From Prorocentrum cordatum (taxonomy: Eukaryota; Sar; Dinophyceae; Prorocentrales; Prorocentraceae), in contig CAUYUJ010015960.1 of the NCBI GenBank assembly GCA_963575745.1, forward strand, positions 717,171 through 781,170: a stretch of 64,000 nt of DNA, in the 5' to 3' direction. How positions within the stretch are numbered: the first letter of the stretch is position 1; each line of letters begins with the position of its first letter. Below are positions 9,943 through 19,958 of this stretch, piece by piece. A program made the translations under genes and the position numbers. The notes under the pieces were generated by a model. The model was not told where the DNA came from. It made no database searches and saw nothing but the letters and a program-made list of their open reading frames with translations.

Positions 9943-10777
9943 TGGCGACGGCGACGATCCCAGTGGAGACGATGACGACGACGCGTTCGACGAGGACGGG
10001 GATGGCGAGATGGGCGACGGCGTTCGTGAAGTCGTTCCGGAGCCAGATGGGGCCCTCGAGGGCCGCGACGCCGACGCCCGAGGATGTCATTCGCCAGTTC
10101 CCAGCATTCATTCAGAGTCCGACGTAGCGGATTATGTGAGGGGCCTCTCTGGGAGTGATGATGAAGTGAAGCTTGGCTCTGAGATCGCAGTTTCGCCTGG
10201 CGGCGAACGCGGTCCGCCTGTAGCAGCAGCAGACTTAACTGATTCGGAATTGTTTTTTTTCCAGCGAGGAAGGAGGTGATGAGCTAGGCCCTGTTGGGCC
10301 CGTGCTGCACGTGCCTCCAGGGCCCCCTGACCCTGAGCCTCCAGGGGGCGACGAGGGCCCAGGAGGAGGCGATCCACCTCCCCCTCTGCCTCCACACGTA
10401 GGCGTAGGTGGAGGGCATGAGCCAGCAGAACTTGTTGCGCTGTTCCCTGGTGGTAGGATCACGTTTTATCTGAAAGGGTGCAGGTTTGTTGCGACGTGTG
10501 AAGGCAACGGGCACCACCGTTGCAGCCGCGAGAGAATCTCGGTCCCTGGGCGCCGCCCTGCGCAGGGTCGGCCTTTGGGTTTTCTTGTGAGGTGGCTTTC
10601 GGCAGGCCACCACTTCGGGACGAAGGCTGAGCACTGTGGAGGTGCATTTTTTCTCACGCCAAGCGCTCAGAATCTCGGCTAGCCTTGCAATGCGACGCTC
10701 GCCGTGAGGTCCAAGCCCTTTTGGCCAAGGAGCGTCCGCAGAACGAGGGTGAGCCCCTGGAGCCACTCGAGCAACCC
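9943..10777 (+). pseudogene. Acidic linker plus Cys/His basic module, shifted at two poly-T runs
   Basis: After CCATCCCTAG (AG at 9941-9942, a good 3' splice site) a frame encodes a very acidic stretch: GDGDDPSGDDDDD, then VPEPDGALEG and SGSDDEVKLGSE. At a run of eight T (10253-10260) the sensible frame changes, continuing SSEEGGDELGP, a Pro/Gly-rich linker, and then GRITFYLKGCRFVATCE, C at the end of GNGHHRC, GRRPAQGRPLGFLVRWL and H/C residues to about 10645. At a run of six T (10647-10652) it changes again, to SHAKRSESRL, ARREVQALLAKERPQ and EGEPLEP, with a stop at 10775-10777. I know this order (compact GR-x-x-FY...C...C...QGRPLG module followed by ER-x-EGEP) only as an uncharacterised module of dinoflagellate transposon-like proteins. 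It may be the 3' exon of the gene at 2-3886. Confidence 0.55.
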
Positions 10778-11600
10778 TGACGGAAACGATATCATCCTTG
10801 GCATGCCCTCCTGCCTCCTGAAGTCTCAGAATCTCAGGAGCCTCCATCCCTCCGCCTCCCGTCGAATCAGCTACCGTGTTGCTCCTTTGTCTCGACATTG
10901 CTGGCGCATCGGCATGTTTCGCTAATCGTGCTAGCCCTTGTCAGCCATGTCCTTCCTTGTCCTGGTGCCCGTCTTTCTCACGTCGGTAACGGGTGCGGCA
11001 ATGATAGTTGTAGTGATTAACGGAAGTACGATGACGGTTAACGCGATGTTGGTCATGATGGTGATTGTAATGATGAAGGTGTTGATTTTATGGTGATGTG
11101 ACCGTTATAGCGATGACGGCTGCCATGATGAGAACGATTGCGGTCGAGATGACGATGGCGACGGCCGCCGCCCCCGCCCCGCCGCCCCTGGAACTGCGGC
11201 CCCGCCAACTTCCACGCTGCAGGACTGCGCTCGCTTGCAGCCCCCGCCCAAGCTGCGAGGGGGAGGGGGTTTGGAAAGGCACGAAGGGAAGGAGGGGGAG
11301 AGGGGGAGGGGGCAGGGGCGGGAGGGGGAACACTAGGAGAAAGGGACAGGCACGGACACAGAGCAGCGAGAGGAACTCACAAGGCTGGGGTGGGGGGTGA
11401 GGAGGAGGACTATTCCGCAGAAGGCTACGCCTGAACTCAAGGGTCTTGCATCTGCGTTACCAACGTACCAACGCGCCCGCTCAACTGAAACGGTAGGCTC
11501 ACAAGCCAGTTTGTTTGGCAAGCACAAGCGCGCGACAGCGAAAGCGTTTGCCATGTTGGCCAGCGTTGGCCGCGACGCGCGCACTTACGTTTAAGGTTGG
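10778..11600. other. Intergenic DNA with GAT-type degenerate microsatellite
   Basis: From about 11000 to 11170 the sequence is built of ATGATG/GACGGT-like triplets, followed by GGGGGAGGGG-type purine-rich DNA (11260-11330). No convincing gene is seen. Confidence 0.5.
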
Positions 11601-13604
11601 CCATGCGTTTGCCCTGGGTGAAAGGGGGCTTGCGTGCCGAACCCAGTGTTTATTTTGGGCGCGTTCGCGCCACTCGCGGCGCAAATCGCGCGCGCAGCGG
11701 TGTTGCGCGCGCGCCGCGCCGCCGAACCCCTGCGGCAGTGAGCGCCGCTGAGCCAGCCCACCGTGGTGCAACTTCGCAGCGGCGCAGCCTTGCGCAACGC
11801 GACGTGGCGCAACGCGCTGCCCAGCAGGAACGAACTCGCCACCGCGCGCGGCGCTCGAAACCAAGCGGGCGCGCTTCGAAGCTGCGCGTTACCTATACTA
11901 GCGAAGCCGCTCCGCGGCGCGCGCTAAATACATTGCCTTTACGTCTGGCCTGGTGCGTCGAGAAGTCGTCGGCGCCGCGCGCTGTGTCGCGCCCAAAATG
12001 CTGTGCTGGCGCTGCGAAACATGAGAATCAGCGTTGCCGCGCGCCGAAGCTGAGTCGCGCTTTCTGGCGGGCTACGCGCGCCCCGCTTCGCGCCCGACTT
12101 CGTTCGATAACAGCACGTCGCGCCCCACCGTGGGCTCGAAGGCGCGACGCCACGCGCGGCGCCTCAGGGCGCGCGATCCCATTGCGGCGATCGCATGCCG
12201 CTGGCGCATCGCGCTTCAACCTGCGCCACAACCTCCGATGAGCAGGAATGCTAAGGATACTTCGGTGGCGCGCGGGGTCGCCATCTGTTCACCCGCGTCA
12301 CGTCACAGATGCTCGGCGCTCCCCACGCGAGTCCGCGCGCCGCGCCCGCCCGCCCGAGTTTGCAGCGCCGCGACAGGTCGCGACGAGCGCGTGTTGTGCG
12401 TTCTCCGCGCGCCGCGCCCCGACGCGAGCCATCTTCTTGCGCGCGGGGGGGGCGAACCTGCGTGAAATCCCCCAGGCGCTCCGCATTCCAGGCCCGCGCC
12501 ACGGGCTACTGTCGGCAGCGGGGCGCGCCTCCCATTCTGAATGGCGGGCGGCAATTTGCCGCCGATCTTCGGGCGGCAGGGGGGGCCGAACCAGGTTGGA
12601 GACGGGCGTCGCACATGGATGCTGCAATTCAAGCCGCAGCGCGGGGTCACCCGTTTGCGGCCGCGCCGCAACATGCGGCCACCCGCAGAAATGAGTCCAA
12701 CACGCTTTGCGCGGTGGAGGGTGCAATTTTCGATTGCGCAGGGTGAAACGCATTCTGTGCGCCGCAGTCGCTAAAACCTGGTGCCAGTGCATCCACCCGC
12801 ATGAGGTTGTTCAAATGCCGCTTGGGGTCCGCCGAAAGGCAGCGGCACGGGCCGCGGTCAGGACAACGGCCATGGCATGGGCGAAATCGGCCAGGGCAAC
12901 GGCAATGGCCATGGCAGTTGGAAAGGCAAGTTCAAGGACAACGGTGGCCAGGGGGAGGGCAAGGGCAAGATAAACGAACATCGCAACAGAGTGGGCCCGA
13001 AGCGGGTCGGCCGCCGCCGCTCGCACAGTCGCAGCGACCGCCGCGCTGCGCGCCGCGACCGTTGCCGCAGTCGCCTCCGTCGCCGCCCCGATGCTGTCAA
13101 CTCGCCCTGGCGCGCCGCAACGCTGCGCATCGCATGACATCGGCTACGCAAACGCAGCGATCCCTGTCTTCAGCGCCACTGGCGCAATAGCGCACCTCGT
13201 GCACCAGCGCCGCGCGCGCATATCCAGGCGCGTCGGTAACATTTGGGATCGGCAGAGCACGCGGCGCAGCCATGCGCTCTACCGCTACCGCGGCGAACAT
13301 GCGGCGGGGAAAGTTGCGCTGCGATGGTTCCTGGTTCCCGCGTCTGCCTCGCCGCGAGCAAGCCCAATCGATCTCGCGCGCGCTTGGTCGTCTCGGCGCC
13401 GAGCTCGGCAAGTTCCTCGCGCGGGGCCAGGCGCGAATCAAAGGCGAGCGGGCGCCGCCTCTCGCCCGCCACGCCCGCGCGCAATGATCGCGCGGCCGAG
13501 TGAGCAACAAGTCGCGATCGCCCGTTCAAGCGCGCCGTCGCTCGCGCGCGCCGTTCAGCCTTTCCTCGGTCGTAATCGGCGCGGGTGCGCCATGGCGGCC
13601 CGCG

Positions 13605-13690
13605 GGGCGGGGCGGGGCGGGGGGCGGGGCGGGGTGGGGCGGGGGGGAGGGGTGGAGCGGGGCGGTGCTGGGGGGGTGGGTGGCGGCGGT
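13605..13690 (+). repeat. Poly-G cluster with quadruplex potential
   Basis: Repeated GGGGCGGGGC, GGGGGGAGGGG and GGGGGGGTGGG runs are separated by one or two bases on the plus strand. Further G-run clusters follow at 14010-14060 and 14220-14270. Confidence 0.7.
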
Positions 13691-14549
13691 GTTCCCGAGA
13701 TTGCGGCGCGCGCCATGCGCCTGCGCAGCGCGCCTTGGGCGGGCGCAGCGCAGGGTGGTGCGCGCCCCATCGAGCGCCACCCCACTGGGGCCACCCCACT
13801 GTTCCGCCGCTGGCCGCGCCAGCGACCCCCCCCCCCCCCCTCCCCTAATTTGCGGGCAACAAAATTACAGGGGGGAAGGGGCAGAGGCAAAATAAAAGGT
13901 AAATAAAAAAGTTAATAAAGCAAAATTGAGGTCAAAATAGCACAATAAAATGTAAATAAAAGGTAGATCGGATTTGCCATTCTGAGGGGGGAGGGGGGGG
14001 CAACCAAAATAATACCTATTTGGAGTCGGGGGGGGGGAGGGGGGGGAGGCAGGGGGGCAATGTGCGGCGCTGCGTCGGCAGCCCCCGCCCGCCCCCGCGC
14101 CGCCCGCCTGCCGTTGCCGCCAGCGTCGGCCTTGCGAATGGCCTCGCGTCGACGGGCCTCGGTCGCTGGCGCGACGGAACAGGGTGGCGGGCGCGCCCGT
14201 GCGAGGCCAATGCGCCAACGCGGCGCGGGGGGGGGGTGGGGGAGGGGGGGGGGAAAGGGGGGGGTGCAATCGTAAATGCGCGCCCCCTTGCGAGCTCGCT
14301 CGCTGCGCATCTCGAATGCATCACTGGCGCCGCGCTGCATGGACAGCGAAGGCGCAAGAAGGCGCCAGCGTGTCTTGACTTTTGTCAATCAACCAGGCCA
14401 CCCCCAACCGCGCATAATCCCAATCGGTCGGGCGTTTTTGCGTCTGTACAAAACAGCCAGCGACGCATCCGTTTGCAAGGGGTTATGCCATGGCGCACGC
14501 ACCGCGCCCTTGCGCGCTAATAAAGGCGCCTGGCGCGTCGCGTTTCACT

Positions 14550-14571
14550 GGCTTGCGCTCCGAAAAAAAAG

Positions 14572-14646
<75 letters not shown>

Positions 14647-14652
14647 TTGCGC
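14550..14652 (+). mobile_element. Poly-A insertion flanked by 9-bp direct repeat
   Basis: GGCTTGCGC occurs at 14550-14558 and again at 14644-14652. Between them lie only TCCG, eight A, one G and a run of 72 A (14572-14643). The arrangement looks like a target-site duplication around the tail of a retroposed RNA with almost no body. The direct repeat could be chance in this GCGC-rich area. Confidence 0.5.
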
Positions 14653-17600
14653 GGCGCAAGGGCAGAAGCGCGCGCGCCGCGGCGCCGCCGTCGCGTTGCC
14701 GCCGCGGCGCGCGCGAATCGTCTGCAGCGCGGCGCGCCTGCGTGGCGCCGCCTGCGAATGGCCCCAAAAGCGCGACGTGCGCGAACAGCGGGCGCGTCGC
14801 GTTCGGAAGTGCACCTCCGTGCGCTGGCTAAGGGTGGCGCCGCCGCCTCGGGCGGGGGCGTCGCGAGTCGCCGAGTCGCGCGTCTGGCTCTTTGGGAGGG
14901 TGGTGGGGGGTGCGCCCGCGACGGCTGCCAGGGGGGAGGTGCGCGCGCGCGCGCACGCTCGCTGTTGCGACCGGAGCCTTGCGTGGCGCGCCATCGGCGT
15001 CGGGCGGACTTCTCCGCGAACTCGAACGGCGGGGGCGGCGAGGGGGGGCGGCGGCGCTTGAGTCGCGGCGCGATGGGCGCGATTGTACGTCTGCCGCGCG
15101 CGGGGGAAACTCTCGCCACATGGCTCATGCGCGGCTTGCTGGCGCTAAAGGGCGCCGCCCTCGGCGCGCGCGCCGAACGCAACCGTCCCGCGCGCGGCGC
15201 GGGCTGCGTGAGACTGCGGCGCGGCGGCGCGCCATCGGTTCTTTGCGGGTCCCGAAGCGCGTCGCGGGTGGCACAGCAGAAGCATCGCGTGATCCATCGG
15301 TTGGGAGTCATCGCCCGCCACGCACAGCCATTGCTGCGCCTGCGTGGGTTCCAACTAGCGTAAGAAAGAACGGGCCGCTGTCGCAGTCCACCCTTGTGCG
15401 ACGGCGACGCGCAATTACTGTTGCGCGTAGGGCGGGCGCGCAGGCGGCGCCGCTGCCAACGAAGTTTTGCGCGCTTCCAGGCTCGAGGGGCACGCTCTTG
15501 ATCCCGCGCGTCGCGTGCATATTGGCGGCGCGCGCTGTCTCTCGAGCAGGCCAGGCGGCGCGGGGCTTTGCGCTGTGATGACTGCGATGGAACCAGCCGC
15601 AACGCTGCAAAATGATTGCAACGGCGTGGAGGGGGGGGGCAGGGGCAGCACTCGGCTCGCCGCGAACGCATCGGTTTCCCATCCTCGGCTTTGCGACCGC
15701 GCAAGCTGGGCCCTGGGCGCGCGTCGTCAGATGCGAATTGGTTCTGGGTTCGGGGAGGGGGGGGCGGGCGCGTCGAATGCGGTCGGTTGTCGTGGCGGTG
15801 TTAGAGGGTTGCTACGGTTGGTGGTGATGTGCGCCTGAACTTGGCGCGGGCTCGCCCGCGGGGGCGCTGCTGGAGCTGGGTGCATGCTGCATGCTGCGGG
15901 CAAGGCCGACGCGTTTGAGGTTGAACGCGGGTTGCAGTGCCCATGTGCGTGGGCGGCTGCGCGGGGCGCGCGACGTTCAGACTGCCTCGGGCGGGCGGGT
16001 TAGCGCGGTCAGGAAGACATCTGACGACGCGCGTTGCGAAGCCGCGGTCGTTTGCATGACGCGTGCAGCGCTGCGTCCCAAGATGTCGGCCGTGGCCCAT
16101 TGATTTCCATGCGTTCTGGTCGGGCGCAGGTCGGCGCGTCGGATGGGCATCGGTCGGGCTGCGGGCCGCGACGCTAGCGCTTGCGACGCCATGGGGGGCA
16201 CCAAGTGTTTCCACGTCGCAATGAGGAGCGCAGGCTGCGGCGGCGCGGTGCGCGAAAATAAGTTCAGGGACAGCGCCGATTGCCCAGAGGGCGAAGCGGG
16301 CGACGCTGTCAAGTCGAAGTCGGGCTTGGTGCTGCGCCATTGCGGGCGGGTTTGTGCGAGCACGCAGCGGGCGTTCGCCTGGGCCCGATGATTATGCGCG
16401 TTCGAGGACGCTGGTCGGGCGCCATTCGCGGCGTCGGAGAAACTGTCGGATGGCGCACCGCGCGGCGCCGCATCAATATCAGCGACGCAGCATGCAGCGT
16501 TGTCGAATTGGGCATCGGTTGCTGTCACGCTCTTAGCGCCGCATCGGTGTCAGCCTGGGGAATCGCGATGGCAGGCGCATTCCATGTGCGACGCGCAGCT
16601 TGGCCATGGGCCATGCAGTTCACATGTCCTGAGCGCCGCAGTCGGCGCCCTACCAACCCGAGATTAGCAAGATCGCGGGGTAGGCCCGCACACTTGTTTG
16701 CTGGGCAGGCACAAGCGCGCGACAGCGAACGGCGAACGGGAGCGCGGGGGCGTCGGCGTCGGCGGCCGTGCCCGCCGACGAGCGAGCGCGACGCCGCGCA
16801 GGAGCGGCCTGCGAGAAGGGGGGGGCGCGCGCCGCGCCGCGCGGCGCCGCCAGCGCTGTTTATGTTGTGTGTGTTGGCCGCCGCTTGGGTCTGGCCGCCG
16901 CTGGGGCCCCGCGCCGCGTCGCGGCGGCTCGGCTTCTCGCGCGCGGCGAGCGCGTCGCGCAGGTTCTCACGCCTTGCTGCTAGCCATCGGCGCTGGCAGC
17001 TGGGGCGGGGCATTATGGCACTATTCACCCCCGCCCTCAACCGCCCCTGGGGGCAGTCGGAACCCAGGTGACCCTGCCAGGGGGTGGGCGCCGCGCCGTG
17101 GGCAGCGATCCAGCAAAACCACGGGCGCGGCCCGCCTCCTGGGGGCGCCGCGCCCAACGATGAGATGGGATGGGGTGCTGGCGGCCTCGCAGGGGCGGTC
17201 GCTGCAGGGCGCGCGCAGCGTTTAGCGTTTGTGGCGGTGGCACCTGCGTTTGCTTGAGCGTTCGGCGCCTGGGCCATGAGGGCTGGTTGAATGCGGCCGC
17301 GTCGCGCCGAAGCTGGCGCGCGTGGCCCTTTCGCGCCGACGCCGAACTCAGTCGAGGGTGCGCGGTGCGTTTGCGACGCATGAGTTGGGTGTCGCGCGAC
17401 GCGATGGTAGTCTGATGTAGATGCCGCGTTGCCCATTATCATTGCGTGCGGGCCCTCCCTGAATGCTGCGAGCTGGTTCAGGTTGCGCGTCGGGTCTGCC
17501 GTCGCGCGACGCCGACTAATGCCGAGCGCGCTGTCCCATCGCCCATCGCGCGTGCACTGGGTACCTCTTAACTTGGTTGGCGCGCGGTGGACGCGCCGCA

Positions 17601-17900
17601 ATTGGCAATGAGCAGCCCAGGCGCGCGTCAGTGCAGTTTCGCGCGGCACACCCGCGCCAGCGGGTAGAACCGCTTGCAACGGCAGTTATGAGCGGGGTGG
17701 TGGCCATGCGCGGGCCATTCGCCCTCGCTCTTTTGCTAACCCAGCATCGGTCCCGCCCCATCCATCAGCGGAAGCCAGTGTCTCGCGAGCGACTAAAAAG
17801 CAACAGCAAGCCCGCTGTTGCCAGCACCTTCGGCGCGAAACGCACCACCGCCTGTGTAAATGTCCATGGCGCTCGTTAATAAGCTTGTGTCGCGCCGCTA

Positions 17901-18390
17901 ATCTAGCGCAATGGCATGAACGTTGCTCGTGTTGTCCCGAAACGTGCGCCACTGGTTAAAACAGTACACAAACACGGCGTCGCAACCAAACACATCTAAT
18001 TCATGCCACCCACATGTCCGCAGTTGCGTTGTAACTTGACTTTCGGTCGGGGACAAACCGGCCTCGATCATCAAATTCGCGTCCTTTCGCGTTGAGGGAA
18101 AACCTTTGCATCCTTGCCTTTCCTGTAGTCTAAGCAACTCCCCCCGCGCCATTGCAGTAGCACGTGTCCCATTGGAGATCCCAGCTCGTTACCTTGTCGG
18201 CGCCAGGTTGCCGAATCAGATTTGGTGGCCCTTGATGCCGCTGTCTTAGAGGCTGCCGTTGCTCGACATAGCCTAGCAGGAGGATGGCCGATGCCGATGC
18301 TATTCCGTCGTTTGCAGATTAGTCTCTCGGTAATTCCAAGCATTGCAATTGGTGCTGCGTGGGGTGAGCGGGCCGACCACGCTGAATCTT
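17901..18390. other. Upstream region of the 18.4-kb gene
   Basis: Composition is more balanced than in the preceding CGCG-rich block. I see no TATA-like element, as is usual in dinoflagellates, and no repeat. Confidence 0.4.
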
Positions 18391-18440
18391 ACCAGACGTT
18401 TTTTGTGCCACAGTTGTCCATAGCCATTTGTGTTCGACAG
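18391..18440 (+). promoter_or_regulatory. Trans-splice acceptor and possible spliced-leader relic
   Basis: ACGTTTTTTGTGCCACAG (AG at 18412-18413) is a pyrimidine tract plus AG, the pattern used for spliced-leader addition in dinoflagellates. It would leave a 59-nt leader before the ATG at 18473. Immediately after it, CCATAGCCATTT at 18418-18429 matches the start of the known dinoflagellate leader (CCGTAGCCATTT) with one mismatch, and the next bases to 18440 (GTGTTCGACAG) weakly match its end (TGGCTCAAG). Such relics mark genes copied back from mature mRNA. Confidence 0.45.
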
Positions 18441-18472
18441 AGCATCGGGCTTATTACGTACATCCACGTTCC

Positions 18473-19717
18473 ATGCCGCCGAAACGTAAAGTTGGCGAGG
18501 TTCAGTCTGATGCCCCGCGTGCCTTTGGCCCGGCCGCCACTGCTGGGCCCATCCCGCACTGCAAGGGCGAAGGCAAAGGGACTTACCATGTCGGCCCGAA
18601 GCAGGAGTTCGGCTCGGGCTCGGGGAGATCTTCGGACAGCAAGGCCCCGCCCATGAAAAAGGCGAAGGTCGGTTGCGGCATCTGTGGCGAGAAGTCTGTC
18701 GGCATGGAGTTGGCGACGAAATGCTTGAAGTGCAGCAAGACCCACCAGGCGACTTTCCCCTTCTGGGATTGGGACACGCTTTGCAGCCAGTACCACGAGA
18801 ATGACAAAGTGAAGCGCGGGTACGACAACGCTCGCGACATCATCCACAATTCTGGCGGCGTTGAGCCCGACAGAGTTTGCCAGGAGACCGTTGCCGAGAG
18901 GAGCGGTCTTTTCGAGGACACCGCGTGGTCGTTCCGCCTGCTGAAGGAGAGCGACGTGTGCGAGATATACCACCAGCAGCCGTCCGAACTCGACCTCAAG
19001 CCCACGAGCGTCGTGGATTCACACGGTGCGTTGCGTTACTATTATGTGCAGGCCAACCCTCTTCAGCCATATCCCGTCGTGAACATCTACCGCCGCAGGG
19101 AGCTCAACCATTCGATGTCCTTGATGGCGCCCGAGTCCAGGATGTTTCCCGAGCAGGGCGCCTTGCATATGCAGTCGATGATCGAGCATCGTTGCATGGA
19201 CCTCAGGGGCTTCTTCAACGCGCCGAGCCATCAGGGCATCTTGGACAGGATCGAGGACAAGCGCACACAGGCGGCGATCGCTGAGCAGAACCGTCGTTTG
19301 AAGGAGGGGCATGTGCAGGAGCCTCAGCCGCAGCCTGATCATCAGCCTATCGTCATCGAAGGCCCTGAAGATCCAGGTCCACAGTCTTTGGAGGGCGCTC
19401 TGGAGGCGTCTGAGACGTCTGGTGGTTGCCCTGATGCTGCTGCATCGTCTATGGGCCCTCCGTCGGTCACGCCTGTGAAGAAGTTGGACAGGCTCTCGCT
19501 GGGATCACGCCCGTCGCCGTCGGCTGACGCCGCGGAGACGCCCGACGACGCTCGTTCTTCGTTGGATGAGGCGTTGACCACTGTCGGCTCTGAGACGCGC
19601 GCCAGCGAGAGGCCCAACATCAGATTCGATAGCAGTTGCGCGGACAGCTCGGATGCGGAGGACGAGGGGGCCAGGAAGGAGAAGGCGTCTTGGTCCGGGC
19701 TGAGGCCCGATGGCTAC
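18473..19717 (+). CDS. Uncharacterised zinc-ribbon-like nuclear protein, exon 1
   Basis: The start is the ATG of MPPKRKVGEV. The frame extends 15 codons upstream, but only to a TTG. Exon 1 is 415 codons. Two basic clusters (PPKRK at residues 2-6 and MKKAKV at 61-66) look like nuclear localisation signals. C68-x2-C71 and C84-x2-C87 form a zinc-ribbon-like pair, followed by a Trp-rich FPFWDWDTLC and YDNARDII. From about residue 290 the protein is Pro/Ser/Glu-rich and probably disordered, with acidic SSDAEDEGARKEK near the end. The frame remains sensible to LRPDGY, where the GT at 19718 fits a phase-0 intron donor. The exon is free of stops and frameshifts, so the gene is probably functional or young. 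I do not recognise the family. Confidence 0.8.
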
Positions 19718-19958
19718 GTAACATCTGTCCCACCCTCCCCTCAACACAGCGCATCCACACTGCTGTGCTATGTGTTACGCCCGCGCGCGCATACGTAGAT
19801 AACACTTCCAGCACGTTCGAGCGTGTGTGAGTGCATATATAGTGCCGTGCGCACGTGTAGGGGCGCACATACACACTACCAGGTCGTGCACGCACGGGGG
19901 TGATGCCGCGTAGTCTTCGGGCTCGGTCGCCCTGGGGCTAGCCATCCACAACTGCAAG
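19718..19958 (+). other. Probable GT-AG intron, phase 0, 241 bp
   Basis: GTAACATCTG at 19718 follows codon TAC, and AG at 19957-19958 precedes ATA. Joining them keeps the frame and yields DGY-IYKFLGGRK. The interval has CACGTG/ACACAC-type simple sequence, no protein-like content in the exon-1 frame beyond about 19720, and an in-frame stop at 19796. Another acceptor (AG at 19940-19941) exists but is in the wrong phase. Confidence 0.65.

Larger units (their letters stand above)
11601..17900. other. CGCG-rich DNA without recognisable gene
   Basis: Long stretches dominated by GCGCGC and CGCCGC words are open in many frames on both strands (Arg/Ala-rich), so open-frame length has no value here. 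I could not support any gene, intron or RNA. Within it lie poly-G clusters (13605-13690, 14010-14060, 14220-14270) and the poly-A insertion at 14550-14652. Confidence 0.6.
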
